A model generated the notes under the pieces. The model worked only from the letters and a program-made list of their open reading frames with translations. It searched no databases and had not been told where the DNA came from. The position numbers were made by a program, and so were the translations under genes. 58,368 nt of DNA, from positions 1 to 58,368 of the IMG/VR virus record IMGVR_UViG_3300030108_004301, one strand, 5' to 3'. Numbering within the stretch: the stretch's first letter is position 1; every line of letters begins with the position of its first letter. This document shows positions 52,897 to 58,368 of this stretch, piece by piece. Source of the DNA: a virus.

Positions 52897-52977
52897 ATGG
52901 TAGAAGTGACTTACTTAATCTTTATCCTGCTACTTATGATAGTAGCAGGATTTTGTGTGTATCATTTATTTAAATGA
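52897..52977 (+). CDS. tiny single-TM peptide, 26 aa
   Basis: ATG at 52897, 3 bases after the previous stop. One hydrophobic helix (YLIFILLLMIVAGFCVYHL), ending in ATGA overlap with the next gene. Overlap and composition suggest it is translated, but there is no good ribosome binding site. Confidence 0.45.
   Translation: MVEVTYLIFILLLMIVAGFCVYHLFK
52924..52951 (+). terminator. 11-bp hairpin ATCCTGCTACT, possible attenuator
   Basis: Perfect arms 52924-52934 and 52941-52951 with a 6-base loop, followed by TTTTG. It falls inside the 26-aa frame. Either a leaky intergenic terminator or a structure limiting the next gene. Confidence 0.5.
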
Positions 52978-53441
52978 ACATCTTTATACTGCACCCCGAC
53001 CAATCGTTGTGTGCTAAGTATCATTGCGACAAACATATCGTAAAGATGCCTTTGGAAACAACACAGATGTTGTGTTCCGTGCATTGGCGATACAACTCAA
53101 CTGCTCCCTACCTAAAAGTTCACACCAAACATCCGTGTACCTTGTGGGCTGGAGAAACAGTTGATAACTACAAATGGCTATGGGAGTTTGGTATTGAATT
53201 ATGTAAAGAGTACACTTATCGTTACGAAAGAATCCACGCTTGTGAAAAGGTTCTTGCAATTATAAAGGATCCGCCTGTAGAATTAACCAAGAGGGGAACA
53301 ACTATTTTCCCTCAAGCTATGCCAGAGGAATATAAGCATAGAGATCCTGTGGTGGCATACAGGGAATATTATAAATATGAAAAAAGGAGATTTGCCAAAT
53401 GGAAAAAAAGAAAGACACCACCGTTCATGCAACAAATGTAG
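52974..53441 (+). CDS. conserved phage protein, possible pyrimidine-dimer glycosylase-like, 155 aa
   Basis: MNIFILHPDQSLCAKYHCDK then HIVKMPLETTQML, KHPCTLWAGETVDNYKWLWE, EYTYRYERIH and AMPEEYKHRDPVVAYREYY. This well-conserved marine phage family is often described as pyrimidine dimer DNA glycosylase-like, though I cannot see the T4 endonuclease V N-terminal catalytic Thr-2 context here. A DNA repair role is tentative. Confidence 0.6.
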   Translation: MNIFILHPDQSLCAKYHCDKHIVKMPLETTQMLCSVHWRYNSTAPYLKVHTKHPCTLWAGETVDNYKWLWEFGIELCKEYTYRYERIHACEKVLAIIKDPPVELTKRGTTIFPQAMPEEYKHRDPVVAYREYYKYEKRRFAKWKKRKTPPFMQQM

Positions 53442-53629
53442 TTCAGTTTCCCACTCAAAATGCTCACGATACATTACCCTGTGATGTAGAACCAGCAGAG
53501 GTAGAAGAAAAACACATAGAAATATATTCTTGTGCTGTTTGTCACGATACACACTTTTTCTTACTCAAAGAGGAAGGTAAGATGGTTTGTGCAAAGTGTG
53601 GTCATTTTACTCCCCACAAGTGGTTTTGA
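53399..53629 (+). CDS. zinc-ribbon protein, 76 aa
   Basis: ATG at 53399 with GGAG at 53386-53389, overlapping the previous gene by 43 bases in another frame. CAVC and CAKC (about 46-49 and 66-69) form a zinc ribbon with CHDTHFFLLKEEG between, as in small RNA-polymerase-like ribbons. Function unknown. Confidence 0.6.
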   Translation: MEKKKDTTVHATNVVQFPTQNAHDTLPCDVEPAEVEEKHIEIYSCAVCHDTHFFLLKEEGKMVCAKCGHFTPHKWF

Positions 53630-53686
53630 GTAAAAAAACTACACCTTGATTATAAAATAAGTTATATTATTATAAAAAAGGTAAGT

Positions 53687-53830
53687 ATGATGAGTGAGCA
53701 ATTATTTCACAAAAAATTTTACGAAGAGTTACTTGAATTAAAAATAAGTAAACTCACGCAAGAGGAATACAAAGATGCTGTTTCTTTTTTGTATCACAGA
53801 TATTTTCTCACAAGCAATAAGAATGATTGA
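53687..53830 (+). CDS. small helical protein, 47 aa
   Basis: Preceded by an AT-rich promoter-like stretch and AAAAAGGT. Charged, amphipathic helix pattern (FYEELLELKISKLTQEEYKD). It overlaps the next gene by 8 bases. No family. Confidence 0.5.
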   Translation: MMSEQLFHKKFYEELLELKISKLTQEEYKDAVSFLYHRYFLTSNKND

Positions 53831-53972
53831 TGCTGGTAAATTTGTTGAGGAAATGGATAACTTGTGTAAAAGGTGTTTTGGTCATACGGAGTGGAGAATA
53901 CACGCAAACTCTGATGAAACACTTACCATCGTATTTATAAATAAGAAGGGAAATACTAATGCCGAAAAGTAA
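53823..53972 (+). CDS. small hypothetical protein, 49 aa
   Basis: ATG at 53823 lies inside the end of the previous frame. FVEEMDNLCKRCFGHTEWRI carries CKRC, followed by beta-like DETLTIVFINKKG. Overlaps the next gene by 14 bases. No family. Confidence 0.45.
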   Translation: MIDAGKFVEEMDNLCKRCFGHTEWRIHANSDETLTIVFINKKGNTNAEK

Positions 53973-54129
53973 AGGATATAAAAAGCGAAAAACATTAGGT
54001 ATCACAGAAGATGCCTTCTCTGCTTTGGCTAAACTATCTAAAGAATTAGAAAAAAGTATGGGTTTTAGAGTAACTCAGAACGATGCAATACTTTATTTGA
54101 TAAAACAATACGCCAACAATAATGAGTAG
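53959..54129 (+). CDS. ribbon-helix-helix-like regulator, 56 aa
   Basis: Very basic N-terminus (PKSKGYKKRKTLGIT) and two predicted helices (EDAFSALAKLSKELEKSMGF and TQNDAILYLIKQYANN), close to an Arc/CopG-type RHH pattern. Could be a small DNA-binding regulator. Overlaps the next gene by 8 bases. Confidence 0.5.
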   Translation: MPKSKGYKKRKTLGITEDAFSALAKLSKELEKSMGFRVTQNDAILYLIKQYANNNE

Positions 54130-54475
54130 AATAAACGGACATAATCCAAGAAACACAAAAAGTTTATTTGAAAGGATACAAACTATCTTTGATCGTAACC
54201 ATTTAGATGTGTTTCACGAACCTATCATGCACCACATAGAAGAGTATTCTTTTTTAGCAAGGTATGATGACGATGAAGATTATGTGCAAAGAATATTAAT
54301 CTTGTTTCATAAGTACATTGACCCCAAAACATCAAAATCTCAAAGAAAAGCTATGGACTTGGTATTTAAAGTGTTTATGGGGATATCTTTGGTTGACCTT
54401 ATGAGCACTTGTAGAGACCAATATGACTGGCAAACTCTAGAAGATTTTGAAATAGGGGGAGGTGAAAAGCAATGA
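54122..54475 (+). CDS. hypothetical helical protein, 117 aa
   Basis: Mainly alpha-helical and acidic (FHEPIMHHIEEYSFLARYDD, RILILFHKYIDPKTSKSQRK). It overlaps both neighbours by a few bases, supporting expression as part of the same operon. No domain recognised. Confidence 0.6.
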   Translation: MSRINGHNPRNTKSLFERIQTIFDRNHLDVFHEPIMHHIEEYSFLARYDDDEDYVQRILILFHKYIDPKTSKSQRKAMDLVFKVFMGISLVDLMSTCRDQYDWQTLEDFEIGGGEKQ

Positions 54476-54690
54476 TAGAAGCAGTAGTAGGCGGACTTTT
54501 AAGTGTCCTTGTCAATACAATACAAATACAAAACGCTGACTTTTTTTATTGGAGAGCTGAAAATGAAAAAAATAAAGAGTGCCGTTGGGAGTATGTAGGT
54601 AAGACACCAGCAAATCCCAACGAACCATCTCTTGCATTTTTTGATAATGTGTGGTGGAAGCACATTTGTGAGGATAAGCCCGATGATTAA
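54472..54690 (+). CDS. hypothetical protein, 72 aa
   Basis: A hydrophobic N-terminal helix (MIEAVVGGLLSVLVNTIQ) could be a weak membrane anchor. The rest is soluble with Trp residues (FYWRAENEKNKECRWEYVGK). ATGA overlap with the previous stop. Confidence 0.55.
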   Translation: MIEAVVGGLLSVLVNTIQIQNADFFYWRAENEKNKECRWEYVGKTPANPNEPSLAFFDNVWWKHICEDKPDD

Positions 54691-54745
54691 TTTTATTCTT
54701 ATATATTGTCTAGCTCTCTACATACTTTATGTTATCTACCGATAA
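54683..54745 (+). CDS. possible tiny membrane peptide, 20 aa
   Basis: ATG at 54683 overlaps the end of the previous gene, with GAGGA at 54670-54674. Nearly all hydrophobic (INFILIYCLALYILYVIY). May be a real membrane peptide or chance. Confidence 0.3.
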   Translation: MINFILIYCLALYILYVIYR

Positions 54746-54786
54746 CAAAGGAATGTATTTTCAAGGTGTAATTTAGTATATTTAAT

Positions 54787-54830
54787 ATGTACAGTTTTTG
54801 TTTTTTTGTAATAGTTCAAAAACTGTACAT
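54787..54830. repeat. 14-bp perfect inverted repeat ATGTACAGTTTTTG
   Basis: Arms 54787-54800 and 54817-54830 with a 16-base AT-rich centre, immediately before the structured RNA candidate. It is not followed by a T run, so an operator or promoter-associated element is more likely than a terminator. Confidence 0.7.
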
Positions 54831-54831
54831 T

Positions 54832-55011
54832 GGAGTGGTGTATATCCCAGTCCCACTAAGTCTCTTACTTGAGGAAAGTTTGAGGCGGTCCCGATGAGTG
54901 GCGGATAGCTAACAGATGGCGAGAGTTGACGGACTTAAGATTGTGGGTGGCAAATATCTTGGCGTGTTGGATTACCAGAAGTTCAAGAAGTAAGTGTTAG
55001 CTCATCACTCC
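54832..55011 (+). ncRNA. candidate structured RNA, ~180 nt
   Basis: Locally GC-richer than the flanks. The ends pair: GGAGTGGTG (54832-54840) with CATCACTCC (55003-55011), including one G-U. AGCTAACA (54907-54914) pairs exactly with TGTTAGCT (54995-55002), abutting the first helix on the 3' side so the two could stack. Smaller hairpins are CCACT/AGTGG (54853-54857/54897-54901) and AAGT-ACTT (54858-54870). A 25-codon frame (54916-54993, MARVDGLKIVGG..) lies inside. No known RNA family matched. Confidence 0.55.
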
Positions 55012-55047
55012 ACATATTAACATTAACCATTCTATAAGGAGAAAGTT

Positions 55048-55257
55048 ATGGAATTAAAAAAATATGTAATCATTACATACGCTCAAGCAACTTTCAAGTA
55101 TTATGTTGACGCTAAGTCAACAAAAGATGCGGAAAGCAAGTATCTTAGAGGGTGGGCTGAAATACACAACGATGGTATGCCAACCGATGTTCACGATGAA
55201 CAGATTGATGAAATTTACTGTGATACTTCTACCCACAAGAAAGTGAGGTTAAAGTGA
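55048..55257 (+). CDS. hypothetical protein, 69 aa
   Basis: Own leader with ATATTAACATTAAC and AAGGAG at 55036-55041. Alpha/beta mini-protein (YVIITYAQATFKYYVDAKST, DEIYCDTSTHKKVRL). Resembles in pattern the following small proteins with EEA-type helices. Unknown. Confidence 0.6.
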   Translation: MELKKYVIITYAQATFKYYVDAKSTKDAESKYLRGWAEIHNDGMPTDVHDEQIDEIYCDTSTHKKVRLK

Positions 55258-55478
55258 GTAAGCAACCAAAACCAACACGAATAAGTATTGAGTTTCCTAG
55301 TGAGGAAGCAGCGATTCATTGGTACAAAAGGTATGTTCCAAATTATATACAAGCCGACTCAGCTTTATTTAAAAACGATGCTTTACTTGACAAAGCAATG
55401 AAAAATAAATGGGTTATTAAATCTGAAACATTCAACGGTTTCCGTGTCGAGTGGAAAGATGAATGGATGTGGTTATGA
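55254..55478 (+). CDS. hypothetical protein, 74 aa
   Basis: GTG start overlapping the previous TGA. ISIEFPSEEAAIHWYKRYVP and VIKSETFNGFRVEWKDEW suggest a ferredoxin-like beta-alpha-beta mini-fold. Unknown role. Confidence 0.6.
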   Translation: MSKQPKPTRISIEFPSEEAAIHWYKRYVPNYIQADSALFKNDALLDKAMKNKWVIKSETFNGFRVEWKDEWMWL

Positions 55479-55645
55479 GTAGAAAATACACAATACATTG
55501 GGATGTAGAACAAATTACTAAGATCCTACAAAAAGGGTATACTGGTTCTTTTTCTTCTGAGGAAGAAGCTGAGCACACTATTGATAAAGTAGTTGACAGT
55601 ATAGCCCACGACACTATTTTTAATTATAAAGTAACGAGGGAGTGA
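55475..55645 (+). CDS. hypothetical protein, 56 aa
   Basis: ATGA overlap with the previous stop decides this start. KYTIHWDVEQITKILQKGYT and SSEEEAEHTIDKVVDSIAHD form a short beta-alpha pattern like its neighbours. Unknown. Confidence 0.6.
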   Translation: MSRKYTIHWDVEQITKILQKGYTGSFSSEEEAEHTIDKVVDSIAHDTIFNYKVTRE

Positions 55646-55648
55646 GTA

Positions 55649-55801
55649 ATGCTAAATTTCCAAGTTCCTAACATTGAAGGTGCTCTCAAGTGGCTAAAAA
55701 CTTGTCCGTACGAATATACTATCTCATCTATGCAAGGTGGGTTCATTCATGTCAAAATATTCATCCCTATGAACAAGGAGGTAAAAATTGAAGAGAAGTA
55801 A
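55649..55801 (+). CDS. hypothetical protein, 50 aa
   Basis: GGGAG at 55638-55642 before the ATG. IEGALKWLKTCPYEYTISSM and FIHVKIFIP. Similar size and fold pattern to the two genes before it, so these may be a set of related mini-proteins. Its last bases contain the ribosome binding site of the next gene. Confidence 0.55.
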   Translation: MLNFQVPNIEGALKWLKTCPYEYTISSMQGGFIHVKIFIPMNKEVKIEEK

Positions 55802-55958
55802 AAAGTGGATTCAAGCACAAGCCGTGGACATTAGCAAAGGAATAATTGAAGATCACAAGTGGGATTATTTACAAGACCACCTTTACGACGAAACACAAGA
55901 AACTCGTGATGCTGTTTCTTACGAAATGTCTATTTTAAAAATTAAACCAAGGAGGTAA
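55788..55958 (+). CDS. hypothetical protein, 56 aa, TTG start
   Basis: The TTG at 55788 is chosen because AAGGAGG lies directly upstream (55775-55781) inside the previous gene. Helical, charged product (KKWIQAQAVDISKGIIEDHK, HLYDETQETRDAVSYEMS). No family. Confidence 0.55.
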   Translation: MKRSKKWIQAQAVDISKGIIEDHKWDYLQDHLYDETQETRDAVSYEMSILKIKPRR

Positions 55959-55961
55959 AAA

Positions 55962-56249
55962 GTGAAAAATGACAAACCCTACACTCTCGGTGAAGCCGAT
56001 GTTCTGGTTCAGGATTTGCTCCGCACCAACAAGCAATATCTAAAAGTATTTCAACCTGATCACCCGTATGGTGATGATCACAACACCGACTATGTTCAAC
56101 TGTTCATGGTTCTTAAAGTTCTGGCTCTCAGGGTTCCTGAAGTGTCAGAATATATACAAAAACAAATCGACTGGATGCACCAACAACTAGCCAAACAAAC
56201 TGTCAAGCGTAAAAAACAGACCAATTTAAGCACCGTCAGACAGTCTTAA
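55962..56249 (+). CDS. hypothetical protein, 95 aa
   Basis: GTG start with AAGGAGG at 55949-55955. Helical, with EADVLVQDLLRTNKQYLKVF and VLKVLALRVPEVSEYIQKQI. Codon use is more G/C-ending than in its neighbours, possibly a later acquisition. Unknown function. Confidence 0.6.
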   Translation: MKNDKPYTLGEADVLVQDLLRTNKQYLKVFQPDHPYGDDHNTDYVQLFMVLKVLALRVPEVSEYIQKQIDWMHQQLAKQTVKRKKQTNLSTVRQS

Positions 56250-56368
56250 ATACTTTTGTAATGGTTTAGTACCTTATAAAAATAGATGTACTGGTGGTGC
56301 TTATTTTATAACGATTAAAAAAATGTCGTTCACGAGTTATAAATACTGTACATCTTTTATAAAATGTG

Positions 56369-56394
56369 TATACTGATATCATGCCATTTGGCAT
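56369..56394 (+). promoter_or_regulatory. promoter plus TSS hairpin of paralogue 2
   Basis: TATACT at 56369-56374 with TGTACA (56347-56352) as possible -35. ATGCC-attt-GGCAT (56381-56394) begins 6 bases downstream of the -10, matching the layout before the 2154 gene. An imperfect inverted pair TTATAAAAATAGATGTAC / TGTACATCTTTTATAA lies further upstream (about 56273-56363). Confidence 0.5.
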
Positions 56395-56427
56395 TTTTAA
56401 ACAACCATTGTAGAAAGGATGGTAAAC

Positions 56428-56850
56428 ATGAGTAAAATAGCTCAACTATCGCCTACTCAGGCAAAACCAACTGTAAAAGTTGCTGAACTTATAGTAAAAG
56501 AGGATGAACTCTCTTACGAGCAAATTTTTCAGTTTGTCAAACAACACGCTGGAGGTAACGAGGGCAATGTAAACATTGTTCCTCTTCCAAATGTTGATCT
56601 TGATAATAAAAAACCTGTCCCCTTTGGATATGGCGGCAAAAAAGACGGTGTGAGAGCCAAAATTCAAAACATGATACTTAAGGGTATTAAAGGTGACCAC
56701 ACTCTTAAAACTATGCTTGATGTGACCTGCAAAATGTTTGGTCACTCCAAGAAAAAACCTTGCGTCCTACACGCACTAATGCACGGAGGCTACAGTCCTT
56801 CTAGCAAATTTTGGCTTACTCCTTACATCAAATTAGTTGTAAAGTCATAA
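56428..56850 (+). CDS. hypothetical protein, paralogue of 2154 gene
   Basis: 140 aa. AAAGGA at 56414-56419 favours ATG 56428 over ATG 56419. It shares NVDLDNKKPVPFGYGGKKDG, HGGYSPSS and YIKLV with the 2154 protein, but is Lys/Val-rich rather than Asn-rich. Like that gene it stands alone between its own promoter and terminator, so it is probably independently controlled. Function unknown. Confidence 0.7.
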   Translation: MSKIAQLSPTQAKPTVKVAELIVKEDELSYEQIFQFVKQHAGGNEGNVNIVPLPNVDLDNKKPVPFGYGGKKDGVRAKIQNMILKGIKGDHTLKTMLDVTCKMFGHSKKKPCVLHALMHGGYSPSSKFWLTPYIKLVVKS

Positions 56851-56863
56851 CATAAACTGTGGG

Positions 56864-56885
56864 GGAAGGGCTTCGGCTCTTCCTT
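56864..56885 (+). terminator. UUCG tetraloop terminator hairpin
   Basis: GGAAGGGC (56864-56871) and GCTCTTCC (56876-56883) with a TTCG loop and one G-U pair. The T tract is short, so efficiency is uncertain. It ends the 56428 unit. Confidence 0.7.
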
Positions 56886-56993
56886 CAAGTTTCAAGTTTG
56901 CTATATAGTAGTAAAATGAAATAAGTGTAAAATCAAATTTTAACTTTCTCCAATATACAATATATAGCTATATCCGATATATTTTGAAAACTA

Positions 56994-57009
56994 TTTCAGC
57001 CACGCGAAA
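56994..57009. promoter_or_regulatory. TTTCAGCCACGCGAAA motif before terS
   Basis: Fourteen of sixteen bases match TTTCAGCTTCGCGAAA at 38063-38078. Both also have AATATACAA upstream. Candidate shared operator. Confidence 0.5.
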
Positions 57010-57067
57010 ACAATCGACTTTGAATTTAAATTTGCATCTTTTCAAAAACTCTACTATTATACAAAGT

Positions 57068-57616
57068 ATGGCGATCGCTAAACAAACACATAAGAATAAA
57101 CTTGAGGTAGTAGCTAATCCCCGCAGGGAAAAACAAATTACTCCCAAACAAGAAGAGTTCGCAAGATTGTATGTCTGCGAGGACATTACACAAACTGAAG
57201 CAGCGATAAAAGCTGGATACTCTAAAAATTCAGCTCATGTGATTGCTTCGCAACTTCTCGATGGGCGATCGTTTCCTCATGTAATCAACCGAATACGAGA
57301 ACTGAAAATAGAATTATCTCGTAAATATGAAGTTTCCTTTGAAGGTCATGTAAAAAAGTTGGCTGAGATTAGGGATTCTGCGATCGGTTCTGGTAATTTC
57401 GCAGCGGCTGTCGCTGCTGAAAAATCTCGTGGTCAGGCGGCAGGATTGTACATCGATCGTAAAGAAATACTACACGGAAAAATTGACCAGATGAGTAGAG
57501 AAGAAGTTATGAAGGAAATACAAAGATTACAACAAGAATATCCTGCTTTGGCAACCTTTAGTGCCGACAATGTTGTAATAGAAGGTGATTCTAAAGAGTT
57601 GAAAACAAAGGACTAA
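57068..57616 (+). CDS. terS: terminase small subunit
   Basis: 182 aa from ATG 57068. ITPKQEEFARLYVCEDITQT followed by EAAIKAGYSKNSAHVIASQL is the helix-turn-helix of the Terminase_2 family, followed by oligomerisation helices (FEGHVKKLAEIRDSAIGSGN) and an acidic tail. It recognises the packaging site and loads TerL. It lies far from terL (3007) in this window, but if the molecule is circular they are about 3.8 kb apart. The gene holds four CGATCG sites. Confidence 0.85.
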   Translation: MAIAKQTHKNKLEVVANPRREKQITPKQEEFARLYVCEDITQTEAAIKAGYSKNSAHVIASQLLDGRSFPHVINRIRELKIELSRKYEVSFEGHVKKLAEIRDSAIGSGNFAAAVAAEKSRGQAAGLYIDRKEILHGKIDQMSREEVMKEIQRLQQEYPALATFSADNVVIEGDSKELKTKD

Positions 57617-57689
57617 TTAGTGCTTTTTCCAGATATTGTTGCTTAGTATAATGTAAATGTAAGATATTAACATTAACAAGGAGCATAAG

Positions 57690-57941
57690 ATGGCGATTAA
57701 AGCTACTGAAAGCAAATTTACTTACGAGCTAACTGGTTATGAGTTAGCAACTTATTTAATTGAGCGTTTTGGTAAAACACCAGAAAGTGCAATTAAAGAA
57801 ACCAACGACGCTGCAAAGTGGGACAAAGCGTTTTTTGTAAGACTTGATGAAACAGATATTTTAAACCTCAAGCAAAAAACAATTGATTATTTTAAATCAC
57901 TTACAGTTGTTGATATGACTGGCAAAAATACTTCGTCCTGA
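57690..57941 (+). CDS. hypothetical protein, 83 aa
   Basis: Own leader: TATAAT (57648-57653), ATATTAACATTAAC (57664-57677) and AAGGAG at 57678-57683. Acidic, with FTYELTGYELATYLIERFGK and FFVRLDETDILNLKQKTIDY. No family recognised. Confidence 0.6.
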   Translation: MAIKATESKFTYELTGYELATYLIERFGKTPESAIKETNDAAKWDKAFFVRLDETDILNLKQKTIDYFKSLTVVDMTGKNTSS

Positions 57942-58015
57942 TTTATTTTTTTACTTCTTGATTTTTGTTGGTGTTATTATTTTAATGTAATACTAACAAA
58001 AACAAGGAGTTATTC

Positions 58016-58368
58016 ATGACTTATAATTACGATTTTTTTAAGTTTAAAGAGATCCACTTACAAACACATAAAGATCAAGCCATTGGTTGTATAAACGAGT
58101 GGTTTTTTGGGTGTGACAAACCAACTATCACTGATTTTAAACAACAATGGGATTCTTTTACAGTTTGCCATTATATTATTGAGCTTATAAAAACTAAATC
58201 CAAAAGTTGTACTCGTGTTTTTATCGGGGATAACCATCACGGTTTACGCGAAGGTAAAAAAATAAAACTTTTCTTTGGTGAGTCTTTATTCAAACAAACA
58301 AATTGTGATTTTCCTCATTATGAAATTTTTCACAATGGTAAATATTATTTTGAAGTGCTAACTGATTC
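58016..58368 (+). CDS. 3'-truncated hypothetical protein
   Basis: ATG at 58016 with AAGGAG at 58002-58007. The frame is open to the last base (117 codons). Cys/His/Phe-rich (DQAIGCINEWFFGCDKPTIT, VFIGDNHHGLREGKK). Unknown. If the two window ends are joined directly it would close after eight further codons. Confidence 0.55.
   Translation, partial: MTYNYDFFKFKEIHLQTHKDQAIGCINEWFFGCDKPTITDFKQQWDSFTVCHYIIELIKTKSKSCTRVFIGDNHHGLREGKKIKLFFGESLFKQTNCDFPHYEIFHNGKYYFEVLTD

Noticed and set aside
54832-55011. RNase P RNA, because of GAGGAAAGTTTGAGG
   Set aside because: The 5' conserved block is only partly matched (GAGGAAAGT then TTGAGG in place of CCGGGC), and no 3' P4 partner (ACAGAA..CCGGC) or length over 300 nt is present.
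54832-55011. Hammerhead ribozyme, because of CCGATGAG near GAAA
   Set aside because: Core CUGAUGA has a C in place of U, and GAAA is not placed to form stem II/III junction.
57071-57078. HIP1 octamer GCGATCGC as proof of a cyanobacterial host
   Set aside because: A single copy inside terS is weak. Cyanobacterial HIP1 is normally abundant.
1-58368. Temperate phage with integrase and repressor
   Set aside because: No recombinase, CI-like repressor or attachment site seen. Missing ends could still contain one.
1-58368. tRNA genes or CRISPR arrays
   Set aside because: No cloverleaf with T-loop GGTTCGA and CCA-type end, and no regularly spaced repeats were seen. The GGTTC-rich part at 1700-1780 has no tRNA fold.

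Overview
The window is an almost complete tailed-phage genome, or a large piece of one, of podovirus-like build from an AT-rich and probably marine lineage. The evidence is a gapless late module on the + strand (terminase large subunit, portal, 3-TM holin, GroES-like co-chaperonin, scaffold, capsid, adaptor and stabilisation proteins, LamG-type fibres, large internal virion/ejection proteins) with no tape measure, sheath or integrase. Small protein families and fibre domains resemble those of marine cyanophages and pelagiphages. The host cannot be named from sequence alone. Both ends cut through genes and the window shows no terminal repeat.

Layout. (1) 1-2.7 kb: small accessory genes, a VRR-NUC-type nuclease, and a GATC-dense stretch with a repeated palindrome. 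(2) 2.9-36.4 kb: packaging, head, neck, fibre and ejection genes, with many overlapping starts and stops. A set of short Lys-rich proteins lies at 12.7-15.1 kb. (3) 36.5-37.9 kb: a SNF2-type helicase, the only clear minus-strand gene, diverging from (4) 38.1-51 kb: replication and nucleotide metabolism (TOTE-type primase, FkbM-like methyltransferase, UvrD-like helicase, DUF932 protein, family A DNA polymerase). Inside this lies a compact block with a 5-hmdU-DNA-kinase helical-domain protein, a GT4 glycosyltransferase, a ThyA-family protein lacking two residues needed for hydride transfer, a small protein resembling nucleotide-modification-associated families, and a YfbR-like HD deoxynucleotidase. 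(5) 51-52 kb: GH108-type endolysin and a membrane protein. (6) 52-58.4 kb: many tiny accessory genes, a GC-richer structured RNA candidate, and a terminase small subunit.

The genes at 44.7-51 kb are best explained together as a pathway that replaces or decorates thymine in the phage DNA. dUMP would be converted to 5-hydroxymethyl-dUMP, normal dTMP would be dephosphorylated, and hydroxymethyluracil in DNA would then be phosphorylated and/or glycosylated. The first gene is preceded by an extended -10 promoter and a 17-bp RNA hairpin whose loop is complementary to its Shine-Dalgarno sequence, which suggests translational control. This pathway is inferred from family resemblance and gene order, not demonstrated.

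Other notable features are a ~180-nt structured RNA candidate at 54.8-55.0 kb, two divergent paralogues at opposite ends of the window that share a promoter-proximal hairpin, a cupredoxin-like insert in a tail fibre, and a shared TTTCAGCnnCGCGAAA motif upstream of the replication operon and of the small terminase.
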